Shown here piece by piece: positions 1 to 9,101 of a stretch of 14,551 bases of DNA. Made by a program: the position numbers and the translations under genes. The DNA is from Pseudomonas sp. GTDB taxonomy: Bacteria; Pseudomonadota; Gammaproteobacteria; Pseudomonadales; Pseudomonadaceae. Below the pieces are notes generated by a model. It was not told where the DNA came from. It was given only the letters and a program-made list of their open reading frames with translations, and did not search any database. Where the stretch lies: positions 1 to 14,551 of the forward strand of contig JAQZAY010000068.1 of assembly GCA_029239415.1 (NCBI GenBank), in the 5' to 3' direction. The first letter of the stretch is position 1; each line of letters starts with the position of its first letter.

Positions 1-42
1 GGAGGTTGCAGCAGCGTAGGGGCTGGATTTAGGTATTGACTA

Positions 43-82
43 GGCGGGCCCTTTCGCTGGCTTGCCAGCGAAAGGGCCCGCC
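43..82 (-). terminator. Perfect 19-bp inverted repeat, probable speA terminator
   Basis: The arms at 43–61 and 64–82 are exact reverse complements with a 2-base loop. The hairpin starts 9 bases beyond the speA stop codon on the minus strand. There is no T-run on either side, so it is not a classic intrinsic terminator. It may work as a 3'-end stabilising hairpin or belong to the REP-like palindromes common between Pseudomonas genes. The core GCTGGC/GCCAGC resembles such elements. Bases 1–42 hold nothing I recognise. Confidence 0.55.
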
Positions 83-91
83 CGGTCGATA

Positions 92-2005
<1,914 letters not shown>

Positions 2006-2030
2006 TGAAGTCCCCTATCTGAAAAGTCGA

Positions 2031-2061
2031 ACACTGCCTGGCATCGAGGCCTGGGCAGTGT
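2031..2061 (-). other. Hairpin in the speA leader
   Basis: ACACTGCC at 2031–2038 and GGCAGTGT at 2054–2061 form an 8-bp stem with a 15-base loop. It lies 25 bases before the speA start codon, in the 5' leader on the minus strand. Only a short T-rich patch (CTTTTC) follows. It could be a weak terminator for the SUI1-family gene, a leader element controlling speA, or chance. Confidence 0.3.
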
Positions 2062-2153
2062 GGAATCTGGAAATGACGATCGATCCGTGCCCAGGGTAGA
2101 CCCATGTAGCCGGAACGAGTTTAGAAAGCGTTGGGCAAAAACGCGCAGCGGTC

Positions 2154-2525
2154 TCAGCCGCCAGACTTTTTCGCCTTGAAGCCCTGCTTGATCAGCTCGG
2201 CGAGCAGCAGCTCGACGTGATCACCCTGGATCTCGATGACTCCGTCCTTCAAGGCGCCACCGGTGCCGCAGCGGCGCTTGAGCGTGGCGGCCAGTGCCTT
2301 GAGGGGTTCGAGGGGCAGCGGGACACCGCTGATGGTGGTCACGGTCTTGCCGCCGCGGCCCTTGCTTTCGCGGCGCACACGGGCGATGCCATCCCCTTCG
2401 GGAATGAGCGTCTGTTTGCAGATGCAGTCATCCACCGGCTTGCTGCAGTCCGGGCAATGCCGGCCAGCGTCGGTGGAAAACACGAGGCCGCCAAGGGCGG
2501 CGAAGGATGAGGCTTTCTTGGCCAC
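2154..2525 (-). CDS. SUI1/eIF1-family translation factor (YciH-like)
   Basis: This 123-residue protein carries a C-terminal SUI1/eIF1-like domain. Its mark is the RCGTGGALKDGVIEIQGDH signature around residues 84–102. Bacterial members such as E. coli YciH affect start-codon selection and initiation fidelity, though their role is less settled than that of eIF1. The N-terminus has CPDC at 24–27 and CIC at 34–36, a possible four-cysteine metal site. I chose the GTG start at 2525 because AAGAGGA sits six bases before it and the length then fits the Pseudomonas family. The in-frame ATG at 2576 would run back through a hairpin and add 17 unrelated residues. The gene is alone between two hairpins and has its own candidate promoter at 2650–2678. 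Confidence 0.9.
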   Translation of the reverse strand: MAKKASSFAALGGLVFSTDAGRHCPDCSKPVDDCICKQTLIPEGDGIARVRRESKGRGGKTVTTISGVPLPLEPLKALAATLKRRCGTGGALKDGVIEIQGDHVELLLAELIKQGFKAKKSGG

Positions 2526-2548
2526 TTTTGTTCCTCTTGCTTGAGGAC

Positions 2549-2582
2549 AAAAAACCGGTCGGCACGCACTTGCCACCGACCG
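2549..2582 (-). terminator. Terminator-like hairpin in front of the SUI1 gene
   Basis: On the minus strand CGGTCGG (2576–2582) pairs with CCGACCG (2556–2562). Extra inner pairing is possible, and the stem is followed by G and then six Ts (2549–2554). This is the layout of an intrinsic terminator. It ends only 23 bases before the GTG of the SUI1-family gene and abuts its ribosome binding site. It may end the DUF2333–NUDIX transcript, or act as an attenuator in the SUI1 leader if the promoter at 2650–2678 is real. Confidence 0.65.
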
Positions 2583-2649
2583 CGAAGCCCCACTCTGGCA
2601 GGGGCAGCGCTACTGCCGAAATTGTTGCGGCAGCCCGAAAAGGCCGCGC

Positions 2650-2678
2650 AGTGTAACGATAAATCCGCCGCCTGCTAA
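2650..2678 (-). promoter_or_regulatory. Candidate sigma-70 promoter for the SUI1-family gene
   Basis: On the minus strand TTAGCA (2673–2678; 4 of 6 to TTGACA) and TACACT (2650–2655; 4 of 6 to TATAAT) are 17 bases apart. Transcription would begin near 2643 and give a leader of about 118 bases. That leader holds the hairpins at 2613–2633 (CTGCCG/CGGCAG), 2587–2605 (GCCCC/GGGGC) and 2549–2582. It is a prediction from sequence only. Confidence 0.4.
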
Positions 2679-2715
2679 GTCCCGGATTGCGCCATTTTTC
2701 AAAGCTTTCGCGACG

Positions 2716-3246
2716 TTACGCCCGGCGGTCGAGATAACGCTGCAGCGCCGACAGCGAATCAGGACAGTAGGGCCGTTGCCGGCTGTCCGCCAGAGCCTGC
2801 GCCAGGGTCAGGAAACGAGCCTCGATCACCTCCTCGGGCTGCAGGCGCAAAGGCCCGTCGGAGACCGCTGAAAACACCGCGCACCACAAGCGGTTGCCCG
2901 GCTGGTCGAAGAAGAATCTTTCATGCAAGCGCAGCTCGACGCCGCAGATGCCCAGTTCTTCTTCAAGCTCGCGGGCGGCGGACTCGGCGTAGCTCTCGCC
3001 GGCCATCACCATGCCACCTGCGGCGACGTCCCAGTAACCCGGGTAGATGGCCTTGCTCAAGGTGCGCCGGTGCACGCACAACTGCCCGGCGCTGTTGAAC
3101 AGCAGGATATAGGTCCCGCGCCCGATCAGGCCACGCTCGCGCAACTCGGCGCGTGGCAGGGCGCCCAGGGGCTGGTCGGTCTCATCCACCCAGGCAATCA
3201 GCTCGGCGTCGGAGGCCGCACGGTGCGCAGCCTCCGCAGGGCTCAT
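2716..3246 (-). CDS. YfcD-like NUDIX hydrolase
   Basis: The 176-residue product has a complete NUDIX box at about residues 78–100: Gly78, five residues, Glu84, seven residues, then RELEEELGI. It matches the G-x5-E-x7-REUxEExGU consensus exactly. The preceding KAIYPGYWDVAAGG resembles the E. coli YfcD/isopentenyl-diphosphate-isomerase-like branch. The expected activity is metal-dependent cleavage of a nucleoside-diphosphate-linked substrate, but the substrate cannot be read from sequence. Two in-frame ATGs are close together. The one at 3252 overlaps the upstream stop as TAATG but lies only three bases from the AAGG. The one at 3246 has nine-base spacing, so I chose it with little certainty. 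The gene is translationally linked to the DUF2333 gene just upstream. It is cytoplasmic, with no signal peptide or membrane segment. Confidence 0.9.
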   Translation of the reverse strand: MSPAEAAHRAASDAELIAWVDETDQPLGALPRAELRERGLIGRGTYILLFNSAGQLCVHRRTLSKAIYPGYWDVAAGGMVMAGESYAESAARELEEELGICGVELRLHERFFFDQPGNRLWCAVFSAVSDGPLRLQPEEVIEARFLTLAQALADSRQRPYCPDSLSALQRYLDRRA

Positions 3247-3251
3247 GGGCA

Positions 3252-4319
3252 TTAGCCTTGCGACAGCAATTGACGCAGATCGATCACCGCCGCGTTGGCC
3301 CGGGAAATGTAGTTGGCCATCACCAGCGAGTGGTTGGCCCACATGCCGAAGCCGCTGCCGTTGAGCACCATCGGGCTCCACAGCGCTTCCTGCGAGGCTT
3401 CGAGTTCACGGATGATCTGGCGCACGCTGACCGTGGCGTTCTTCTTGGCCAGCACGTCGGCGAAGTCCACTTCGATGGCGCGCAGCAGGTGCGACAGCGC
3501 CCAGGCCTGGCCGCGGGCTTCGTAGAACACGTTGTCGATCTGCATCCATGGCGTCTCGACCACTTCCTCGTCAAGCTGCGGCGCCTGGCCTGCGACCACG
3601 GTCTCGGTCTTCAGGGTGCTGTTGAGCTTGACCCGGCCGACGCTGGCCGAAAGGCGCTGGGACAAGGAGCCCAGGCGGGTGGCAACGTCGCCGAGCCAGT
3701 TGTTCAGGTTGTCGGCGCGGGTATAGAAGATCGCGTTGTTGTCGCCGCTTGCCAGGCGTGCCTGGTAGCGGTTCAGGGAGTTGATGCCTTCCTGGAACTC
3801 CGACTCGCTCGAGGGCAGGATCCAGCTCTTGTTGTCGAAGTTGAAGCGTGGCTCGGCCTTGGCCAGGTCAGCGTCCTCGGTGGACTGCGACTGGGAGCGG
3901 GCGAAGTCCTTGCGCAGGGCGCGGCTCAGGTCACGCACCTGTACCAGCACGCCGTATTCCCAGCTGGGCATGTTGTCCATCCACAGGCCTGGCGGGAAGC
4001 GGTCATTGGAAATGTAGCCGCCCGGCTTTTGCAGCAAGGTGGTGGCGACCGTCTTGAGGGTCTCGATGGTGGTATAGCCGATGACCATCTGCTGGTTGCT
4101 GCGCTGTGCCTGCGATTGCGCGGTCTGCTGGACCGGGAACAGCTCGGGCTCCTGGCTCCAGTACCAGCCCAGGCCGATGCACACCAGCAGGTACAAGCCG
4201 ATCAGGATGCCCAATGCCCGGCTGAACAAGCCGCCAAAGTAGCTGCGCGTGGCGCTGGTGCGGGTATCGGCACGCTCGCGCGCCTCGGCTTTTCCGGTAC
4301 GGTTTTTCCAGTCCAGCAT
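3252..4319 (-). CDS. DUF2333 family inner-membrane protein
   Basis: This 355-residue protein has a charged cytoplasmic N-terminus and one hydrophobic helix at about residues 35–54 (ALGILIGLYLLVCIGLGWYW). A long, mostly helical, probably periplasmic region of about 300 residues follows, with no catalytic motif I know. I assign it to the DUF2333 family by its overall sequence and its position beside the NUDIX gene. Its function is unknown. The ATG at 4319 is preceded by AAGGA with seven-base spacing. A GTG at 4340 would add seven residues and has a poorer ribosome site. A promoter at 4403–4430 precedes it. The stop codon overlaps or nearly touches the NUDIX start, so the two genes form an operon. 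Confidence 0.85.
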   Translation of the reverse strand: MLDWKNRTGKAEARERADTRTSATRSYFGGLFSRALGILIGLYLLVCIGLGWYWSQEPELFPVQQTAQSQAQRSNQQMVIGYTTIETLKTVATTLLQKPGGYISNDRFPPGLWMDNMPSWEYGVLVQVRDLSRALRKDFARSQSQSTEDADLAKAEPRFNFDNKSWILPSSESEFQEGINSLNRYQARLASGDNNAIFYTRADNLNNWLGDVATRLGSLSQRLSASVGRVKLNSTLKTETVVAGQAPQLDEEVVETPWMQIDNVFYEARGQAWALSHLLRAIEVDFADVLAKKNATVSVRQIIRELEASQEALWSPMVLNGSGFGMWANHSLVMANYISRANAAVIDLRQLLSQG

Positions 4320-4402
4320 GGCATTGTCCTTATCAGTCACGTCGGTTCAGGAGCTTGGACCGCAGGCGTCGGCGAGGGTGCCGCGGCAAGCACGCGACCT
4401 GC

Positions 4403-4430
4403 ACTATAAAGCAAGCGAAGAGGCCAGCAA
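4403..4430 (-). promoter_or_regulatory. Sigma-70 promoter candidate for DUF2333–NUDIX
   Basis: On the minus strand TTGCTG (4425–4430) and TATAGT (4403–4408; 5 of 6 to TATAAT) are separated by 16 bases. Transcription would start near 4396, leaving a leader of about 77 bases before the ATG at 4319. It is the best promoter-like match in the divergent region on that strand. Confidence 0.5.
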
Positions 4431-4464
4431 GAATATCAAGCCAGATTTTGGCAAATGGCCATCA

Positions 4465-4498
4465 CCGTCATGACGGCGTCACACAGGCGCAATACGGT
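4465..4498 (+). promoter_or_regulatory. Candidate Pho box and -10 for the chemoreceptor gene
   Basis: CCGTCAT (4465–4471), a four-base spacer and GCGTCAC (4476–4482) form a direct repeat with an 11-base period. That is the geometry of the PhoB box (CTGTCAT-N4-CTGTCAY). The matches are 6 of 7 and 5 of 7. TACGGT at 4493–4498 lies ten bases beyond, where the -10 of a PhoB-activated promoter is expected, but it is a weak -10. The spacer is GC-rich, unlike typical boxes. The same bases also make a 12-bp palindrome at 4465–4476, so a different operator is possible. Confidence 0.4.
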
Positions 4499-4530
4499 CA
4501 GCACTCCCGATTCCCTCCCGCTGGAAGTTC

Positions 4531-6498
4531 ATGGCTATGCGCCTGAAGTGGCTGACCAATTTCAACACCCTCTTGCTGGTAACCGTCTGCATCGCCCTGG
4601 GCGCCACATTGTGGTGGTCGCAGCAGGCACTGCAGCGCCCCTACCAGCTGATGGAGCGTTACCTGGGGCTGTCGCAGCAGTTCCAGAACCAGGCAGCGCG
4701 CAACATCCAGGCCTACCTGGCCGGCGGCGACGCCGTGCGCCATGCCGCCGCGGTAGAGGCCAACGCGGCCTTGCAGGCGCAGCTCGACGACTGGCCCGCA
4801 GACCTTGCCACCGAGTTGCGTCCAGGCCTGGACAGTCTTCAGGCCTTCACCAACAACGAGCTGCTGGCCGCCGGCAAGCTGGCAGGCGATCGCCAGGCGT
4901 TGCTGCAACAGGCCGAGCGCGAACTGGGCGCCAACCTCGAACAGCTCGCCGCCTATGCCCGCGACAGTGCCAGCAGCGATGCCGGCCGCTACCTGCCTGC
5001 GCTGCTCGATGCCGCCATTCACCTGGGGCGCCTGTCGCTGGCCCGGGACAAGCTGGTCAGCCGTGGCCAGGCGGAGCTGGCCCAGGAGGTCGAGCGCGAG
5101 CTGGCCCTGATCCGCACCCAGGCCCAGGTCATCGATGCCCTGCCCTTGCTCGGCGTGACCCGGGCGGCCGAGTCTGGTGCCGACGACTTCGCCGCCCTCA
5201 TGGGCCTGCAGACCCAGGCCAGCGCACAGCAGGAAGATGTCGCGGTGGCGCTCAAGCGCGAGCTGCACAGCCTGCTTGACCGCTATCCCGCCGAGCTGCA
5301 ACGCACCCGCGAGCAGATCGAACGCCACGGTGCCTTGGCCAGCAGCACCGGCGCGCGACTCGAGTCCGTGCAACAGGCGATCGCCGCGCTCGAACCCCAG
5401 ATACGCCGCCAGCACGGGCTGATCCAGGGCGAAGTGCGGATCATCCAGGGCATGATGATCGGCCTGATCCTGCTGATCGCGCTGCTGATCGATACCTTGC
5501 AGCGGCGCCTGGCCGGCACGCTCACAGGCCTTGTCCCGGCCCTTTCGCAGTGGGCCGAGGGCGACTTCGGCCAGGCCATCGCGCTGGGCAAGACCAACCG
5601 CGAACTGCACGACATCCAGGAATCGCTCAACCGCTTGCGCCAGTACCTGGTGGAGCTGGTGGGTACCCTGCGGCATAACGCCGAGCAGGTCGCGGGCAGC
5701 AGCCACGCGCTGGCCGGCATGAGCAGCGCCTTGCATGAGGGCGCCGAGCGCCAGGCCGGCGATACCGCGCAGATCCGCGACGCGCTGGGCGAGCTGGAGG
5801 CGACCATCCAGCAGGTGGCGGGCGATGCCAGCGCGGCGGCCGCGGCCAGCCACGATGCGGGCCGGGCGGTGCAGCAGGGTCAGGCGGTGATCGGCCAGAG
5901 CCTGTCGGGGCTGCGCTCGCTGGTCGATGAGGTACAGGGCAATGCACGCACGATCGAACAGCTGGCCGAGGAATCGGCAACCATCGGCAGCGTACTGACC
6001 GTGATCCGCTCGATTGCCGAACAGACCAACCTTCTCGCCCTCAATGCTGCCATCGAGGCCGCCCGCGCGGGCGACATGGGCCGGGGCTTCGCAGTGGTGG
6101 CCGACGAAGTTCGCTCGCTGGCCCAGCGAACCACCGGCGCCACCGGCGAGATCCAGGCCTTGATCGACCGGCTGCAGCAGGCTGCGCGCGAATCGGTCGA
6201 TGGCATGCGTACCCAATTGCAGCATGCCGAGGCGACTGCAGGTCAGGCGCAAGCGGCCGATGGGGCGCTGGACCAGATCGTCAGTGCCATTGGCACCATT
6301 GCCGACACCGCCACCCGTATCGCTGACGTGACGGCGCAGCAGACCGGCGCGGTCAGCGAGATCCGCGGCCATAGCGAGCGGATCCATGGCTTGGGCGAGG
6401 ATAACCTTCAGCGCATCGGCGAAGGACGTCAACAGGGCGAGCAGTTGCTCAGGCTGGGAGGTGAACTGAGCACCATGGTGCGGGCTTTCCGCCTCTGA
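4531..6498 (+). CDS. Methyl-accepting chemotaxis protein, CtpL-like
   Basis: This 655-residue transducer has TM1 at about 11–29, a sensor region of roughly 275 residues that looks almost wholly helical, and TM2 at about 304–320. A HAMP-like segment and a cytoplasmic signalling domain follow. The invariant hairpin tip is present around residues 493–520 ([16 protein letters not shown], then [19 protein letters not shown]). It would sense a periplasmic signal and control CheA. The long helical sensor fits the helical-bimodular type. The neighbours (DUF2333 upstream, dsbD downstream) match the place of ctpL, a phosphate chemoreceptor gene of P. aeruginosa. This suggests the same role but the ligand is inferred. 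There is no C-terminal CheR-binding pentapeptide. ATG 4531 has GGA six bases before it. The ATG at 4537, giving MRLKW, is also credible. Confidence 0.93.
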   Translation: MAMRLKWLTNFNTLLLVTVCIALGATLWWSQQALQRPYQLMERYLGLSQQFQNQAARNIQAYLAGGDAVRHAAAVEANAALQAQLDDWPADLATELRPGLDSLQAFTNNELLAAGKLAGDRQALLQQAERELGANLEQLAAYARDSASSDAGRYLPALLDAAIHLGRLSLARDKLVSRGQAELAQEVERELALIRTQAQVIDALPLLGVTRAAESGADDFAALMGLQTQASAQQEDVAVALKRELHSLLDRYPAELQRTREQIERHGALASSTGARLESVQQAIAALEPQIRRQHGLIQGEVRIIQGMMIGLILLIALLIDTLQRRLAGTLTGLVPALSQWAEGDFGQAIALGKTNRELHDIQESLNRLRQYLVELVGTLRHNAEQVAGSSHALAGMSSALHEGAERQAGDTAQIRDALGELEATIQQVAGDASAAAAASHDAGRAVQQGQAVIGQSLSGLRSLVDEVQGNARTIEQLAEESATIGSVLTVIRSIAEQTNLLALNAAIEAARAGDMGRGFAVVADEVRSLAQRTTGATGEIQALIDRLQQAARESVDGMRTQLQHAEATAGQAQAADGALDQIVSAIGTIADTATRIADVTAQQTGAVSEIRGHSERIHGLGEDNLQRIGEGRQQGEQLLRLGGELSTMVRAFRL

Positions 6499-6499
6499 C

Positions 6500-6516
6500 G
6501 CCGGGGCTGCCCCGGC
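6500..6516 (+). terminator. Short GC hairpin after the chemoreceptor gene
   Basis: GCCGGGG (6500–6506) and CCCCGGC (6510–6516) form a 7-bp stem with a 3-base loop, starting one base after the stop codon. No T-run follows. It is a probable transcript-end hairpin and possibly a weak terminator that separates the chemoreceptor from dsbD. Confidence 0.4.
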
Positions 6517-6557
6517 AAGTCAGGCTGCGTGGCGGCCCCATCAGTGCGCAAGTCCGT

Positions 6558-6563
6558 TATCAT
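6558..6563 (+). promoter_or_regulatory. Possible -10 element for dsbD
   Basis: TATCAT at 6558–6563 matches TATAAT at 5 of 6 positions and lies 30 bases before the dsbD start. I find no good -35 at 16–18 bases upstream. The same nine-base string TATCATGCG recurs before dusB, where it also looks like a -10. Confidence 0.3.
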
Positions 6564-6593
6564 GCGCGCACGTTCGACCCTCGCGAGACCACC

Positions 6594-8378
6594 ATGCGCC
6601 GCCTGTTTTTCCTGCTGTTCCTGCTTGTGGCCGCTCCAGCCTTTGCCGCCGGCCTGCTGGACAACCGCCCCAGCGCCACCCTGGGCGCTGCGTCGCCGGA
6701 CAACGGTGCCGACTTTCTTCCGGTGCGCGAAGCCTTCAAGCTGAGCCGCGTCGAGGGCGATGCACAGACCGTCAGGCTGCGCTTCGTCGCCGCCGACGGC
6801 TACTACCTCTACCGCCACCGTTTCCAGTTTCGCAGCGAGCCGGCCGACATCGCGCTGGGCACCCCGCGCATCCCGCCCGGACAGGCCAAGCACGATGAGT
6901 TCTTCGGCGATGTCGAGGTGTACCACGGCATCCTCGACATCGAGCTACCCCGCCCGGCCGCCGACTCGCGGGCATTCGACTTGCTGGTCACCTACCAGGG
7001 CTGCGCCGACAAGGGCCTGTGCTACCCGCCCGAGACCCAACGCCTGAGCATCGACGGCACGGGCGGTGCAGCCAGCACTGCGACCACAGTCGGCACCGGC
7101 TGGACCTGGCGGTCGTTGCTGTTGTTCTTCCTGGCGGGCCTGGGCCTGACCTTCACGCCCTGCGTGCTGCCCATGCTGCCGATTCTCACCGGCGTGGTGC
7201 TGCGCGGCCAGGTTGGCGGCTGGCGCGGCCTGAGCCTGTCACTGGCCTACGTGTTGCCAATGGCCGCCTGCTTCGCGCTGCTCGGCGCGCTGATGGGGGT
7301 GTTCGGCGCCGGGCTGAACCTGCAGGCACGCTTGCAATCGGCCTGGGTGCTGGTGCCCTTCTCACTGTTCTTCGTGCTCTTCGCCCTGGCCATGTTCGGC
7401 CTGTTCGAGCTCAGGTTGCCGCAGGCGCTCAGCAGCCGCCTGGATCGGGTGGCCGGGCAGACCAAGGGCGGCTCGCTGCTGGGCGCGGCGGTGCTGGGGG
7501 TGCTTTCCAGCCTGCTGGTATCGCCCTGCGTCTCGGCGCCGCTGGCGGGCGCCTTGCTGTATATCAGTGCCAGCGGCGATGCCGTGGGCGGTGCGCTCAA
7601 GCTGTTCGCCCTGGGCCTTGGCATGGGCGCGCCCTTGCTGCTGGTGGCCACCGGTGGTGCCGCCTGGCTGCCCAGGAGCGGCCCCTGGATGGAGACGGTC
7701 AAGCATGCGATCGGCGTACTGCTGCTGGCGCTGGCCATCGGCCTGCTCAGCCGGGTGCTGCCGGGACCGGCGACCCTGCTGCTGATCGGCCTGCTGGCCG
7801 TGGGGGTCGCGGTGTTCCTCGGCGCCCTGGAGTTTATCGTCAAGCCACCGCGCCAGCGTCTTGCGCAACTGTTGGGCCTGGTGCTGCTGTGCTACGGCCT
7901 GGCCTGCTGGTATGGCGCCCTCAGCGGCCAGGGCGATCCGCTGCGTCCCCTGCCCCAGGCGGGCGTTCTCGGCACCGCCAGCGCACCGACCGCGCAGGCC
8001 ACCGACGCCTGGCAGACACTCTCGACACCCGCCGCGCTCGACGCGGCGCTGGCAGACGCCAAGGCAGCCGGCCAGCCCGTGCTGCTCGACTGGTATGCCG
8101 ACTGGTGCATCAGCTGCAAGGTCATCGAGCGCGAAGTGCTGCAGGCACCACAGGTCATCTCCAGGCTGGACGGCTTGCGCCTGCTGCGCTTCGACATTAC
8201 CCAGAGCAATGCCGAACAACGCGAACTGCTCGATCGCTATCAGCTGTTCGGCCCCCCTGCGCTGCTGTTCTTCGCCTCGAACGGTAGCGAACAGCGTGAC
8301 GACAGGGTGGTAGGCGAGGTAAAAGCCGAGGAATTCGCCGAACATCTCTCGCGCACGCGCAGCAAACTGGGGCTATAA
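6594..8378 (+). CDS. dsbD: Thiol:disulfide interchange protein DsbD
   Basis: The 594-residue protein has the full DsbD layout. A signal peptide ([18 protein letters not shown]) leads to a periplasmic alpha domain with Cys137 and Cys143 in [13 protein letters not shown]. An eight-helix membrane core follows, with Cys190 in [10 protein letters not shown] and Cys312 in SPCVSAP. A C-terminal thioredoxin-like gamma domain has WCISC, with Cys505 and Cys508. Electrons from cytoplasmic thioredoxin pass through these three cysteine pairs to periplasmic partners such as DsbC and the cytochrome c maturation thioredoxin. All six redox cysteines are present. The start has only a weak GCGAGA ribosome site, but the signal peptide begins right there. 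P. aeruginosa calls the gene at this position dipZ. Other Pseudomonas genomes often carry a second dsbD elsewhere. Confidence 0.96.
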   Translation: MRRLFFLLFLLVAAPAFAAGLLDNRPSATLGAASPDNGADFLPVREAFKLSRVEGDAQTVRLRFVAADGYYLYRHRFQFRSEPADIALGTPRIPPGQAKHDEFFGDVEVYHGILDIELPRPAADSRAFDLLVTYQGCADKGLCYPPETQRLSIDGTGGAASTATTVGTGWTWRSLLLFFLAGLGLTFTPCVLPMLPILTGVVLRGQVGGWRGLSLSLAYVLPMAACFALLGALMGVFGAGLNLQARLQSAWVLVPFSLFFVLFALAMFGLFELRLPQALSSRLDRVAGQTKGGSLLGAAVLGVLSSLLVSPCVSAPLAGALLYISASGDAVGGALKLFALGLGMGAPLLLVATGGAAWLPRSGPWMETVKHAIGVLLLALAIGLLSRVLPGPATLLLIGLLAVGVAVFLGALEFIVKPPRQRLAQLLGLVLLCYGLACWYGALSGQGDPLRPLPQAGVLGTASAPTAQATDAWQTLSTPAALDAALADAKAAGQPVLLDWYADWCISCKVIEREVLQAPQVISRLDGLRLLRFDITQSNAEQRELLDRYQLFGPPALLFFASNGSEQRDDRVVGEVKAEEFAEHLSRTRSKLGL

Positions 8379-8479
8379 CTTCCCCAGCCTGGAAATTTCC
8401 CGCAGGAGTGACCAGATCCAGCCACCCGGTCACATACTTTGCGCGAATCTCTGTAATCGTGCTGCCTATTGCAGGGAAC

Positions 8480-8508
8480 TGGACACTCGCTGCGGCTTGC
8501 GGCATAGT
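8480..8508 (+). promoter_or_regulatory. Sigma-70 promoter for aroQ
   Basis: TGGACA (8480–8485; 5 of 6 to TTGACA) and CATAGT (8503–8508; 4 of 6 to TATAAT) have ideal 17-base spacing. Transcription would start near 8515, giving a leader of about 36 bases before the aroQ ATG. This is the best promoter match on the plus strand of the window. Confidence 0.55.
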
Positions 8509-8550
8509 CGCCGCGCTAGCCCATTCGCTCCACGTCCAAGGAAACCGCAG

Positions 8551-9003
8551 ATGGCAACCCTACTGGTCCTGCACGGCCCCAACCTGAACCTGCTGGGCAC
8601 TCGCGAGCCTGGCGTCTATGGCGCCGTGACCCTGGCCCAGATCAACCAGGACCTGGAGCAACGTGCCCGGGCCGCGGGCCATCATCTGCAGCACCTGCAA
8701 AGCAATGCCGAGTACGAGCTGATCGACCGCATCCATGCCGCGCGCAACGAAGGCGTCGACTTCATCCTGATCAACCCGGCGGCTTTTACCCACACCAGTG
8801 TCGCATTACGTGACGCTTTGCTGGCGGTGAGCATCCCATTCATCGAAGTGCATCTGTCCAACGTGCACAAGCGTGAACCTTTTCGCCATCACTCCTACTT
8901 CTCCGATGTCGCGGTAGGGGTGATTTGCGGCCTGGGCGCCAGCGGTTACCGGCTGGCCCTGGAGTCTGCCCTGGAGCACCTGGCCGCCAACGCAGCATCC
9001 TGA
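8551..9003 (+). CDS. aroQ: Type II 3-dehydroquinate dehydratase
   Basis: This 150-residue enzyme is the usual length for type II dehydroquinases. It converts 3-dehydroquinate to 3-dehydroshikimate in the shikimate pathway by anti elimination and acts as a dodecamer in the cytoplasm. The N-terminus shows [13 protein letters not shown] (8–20) with Arg18 and the catalytic Tyr23 in the flexible lid. [14 protein letters not shown], and EVHLSN with catalytic His101 follow, as does Arg112. The ATG at 8551 has AAGGA eight bases before it. An upstream in-frame start at 8497 overlaps the promoter and is rejected. It precedes accB by 98 bases, as in other Pseudomonas, and may feed some transcription into accBC. 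Confidence 0.97.
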   Translation: MATLLVLHGPNLNLLGTREPGVYGAVTLAQINQDLEQRARAAGHHLQHLQSNAEYELIDRIHAARNEGVDFILINPAAFTHTSVALRDALLAVSIPFIEVHLSNVHKREPFRHHSYFSDVAVGVICGLGASGYRLALESALEHLAANAAS

Positions 9004-9039
9004 TGACGAGACCACGGCCCATCTGGCCGGGCTCACAAG

Positions 9040-9065
9040 AAACGTTTTCCAGACGTTTTTAAAAT
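9040..9065 (+). other. A/T-rich hairpin and possible -10 in front of accB
   Basis: AAACGT (9040–9045) and ACGTTT (9053–9058) form a 6-bp stem with a 7-base loop, followed directly by more Ts. TAAAAT at 9060–9065 matches the -10 consensus at 5 of 6 positions, but no good -35 stands before it. It could be a weak aroQ terminator, the accB promoter, or a site bound by a regulator. accB leaders are known to be regulated in E. coli. Confidence 0.3.
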
Positions 9066-9101
9066 TACGCCTTTGACCCGAACCTTGGGAGTTGATGATT
9101 A

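Noticed and set aside
3153..4409. Plus-strand open frame of 418 codons across NUDIX and DUF2333
   Set aside because: It crosses two real genes and an intergenic region in the opposite direction, with no recognisable domain.
4406..4433. FliA (sigma-28) promoter before the chemoreceptor, TAAA…GCCAGCAA
   Set aside because: The spacing is 12 rather than about 15 bases and the -10 matches poorly.
4498..6432. Open frame of 644 codons on the minus strand opposite the chemoreceptor
   Set aside because: It is low-complexity, rich in Gly, Gln, Leu and Ala, and antisense to a clear methyl-accepting protein.
9073..9101. TTGACC at 9073–9078 as the accB -35
   Set aside because: The matching -10 position falls on the accB start codon region and does not resemble TATAAT.
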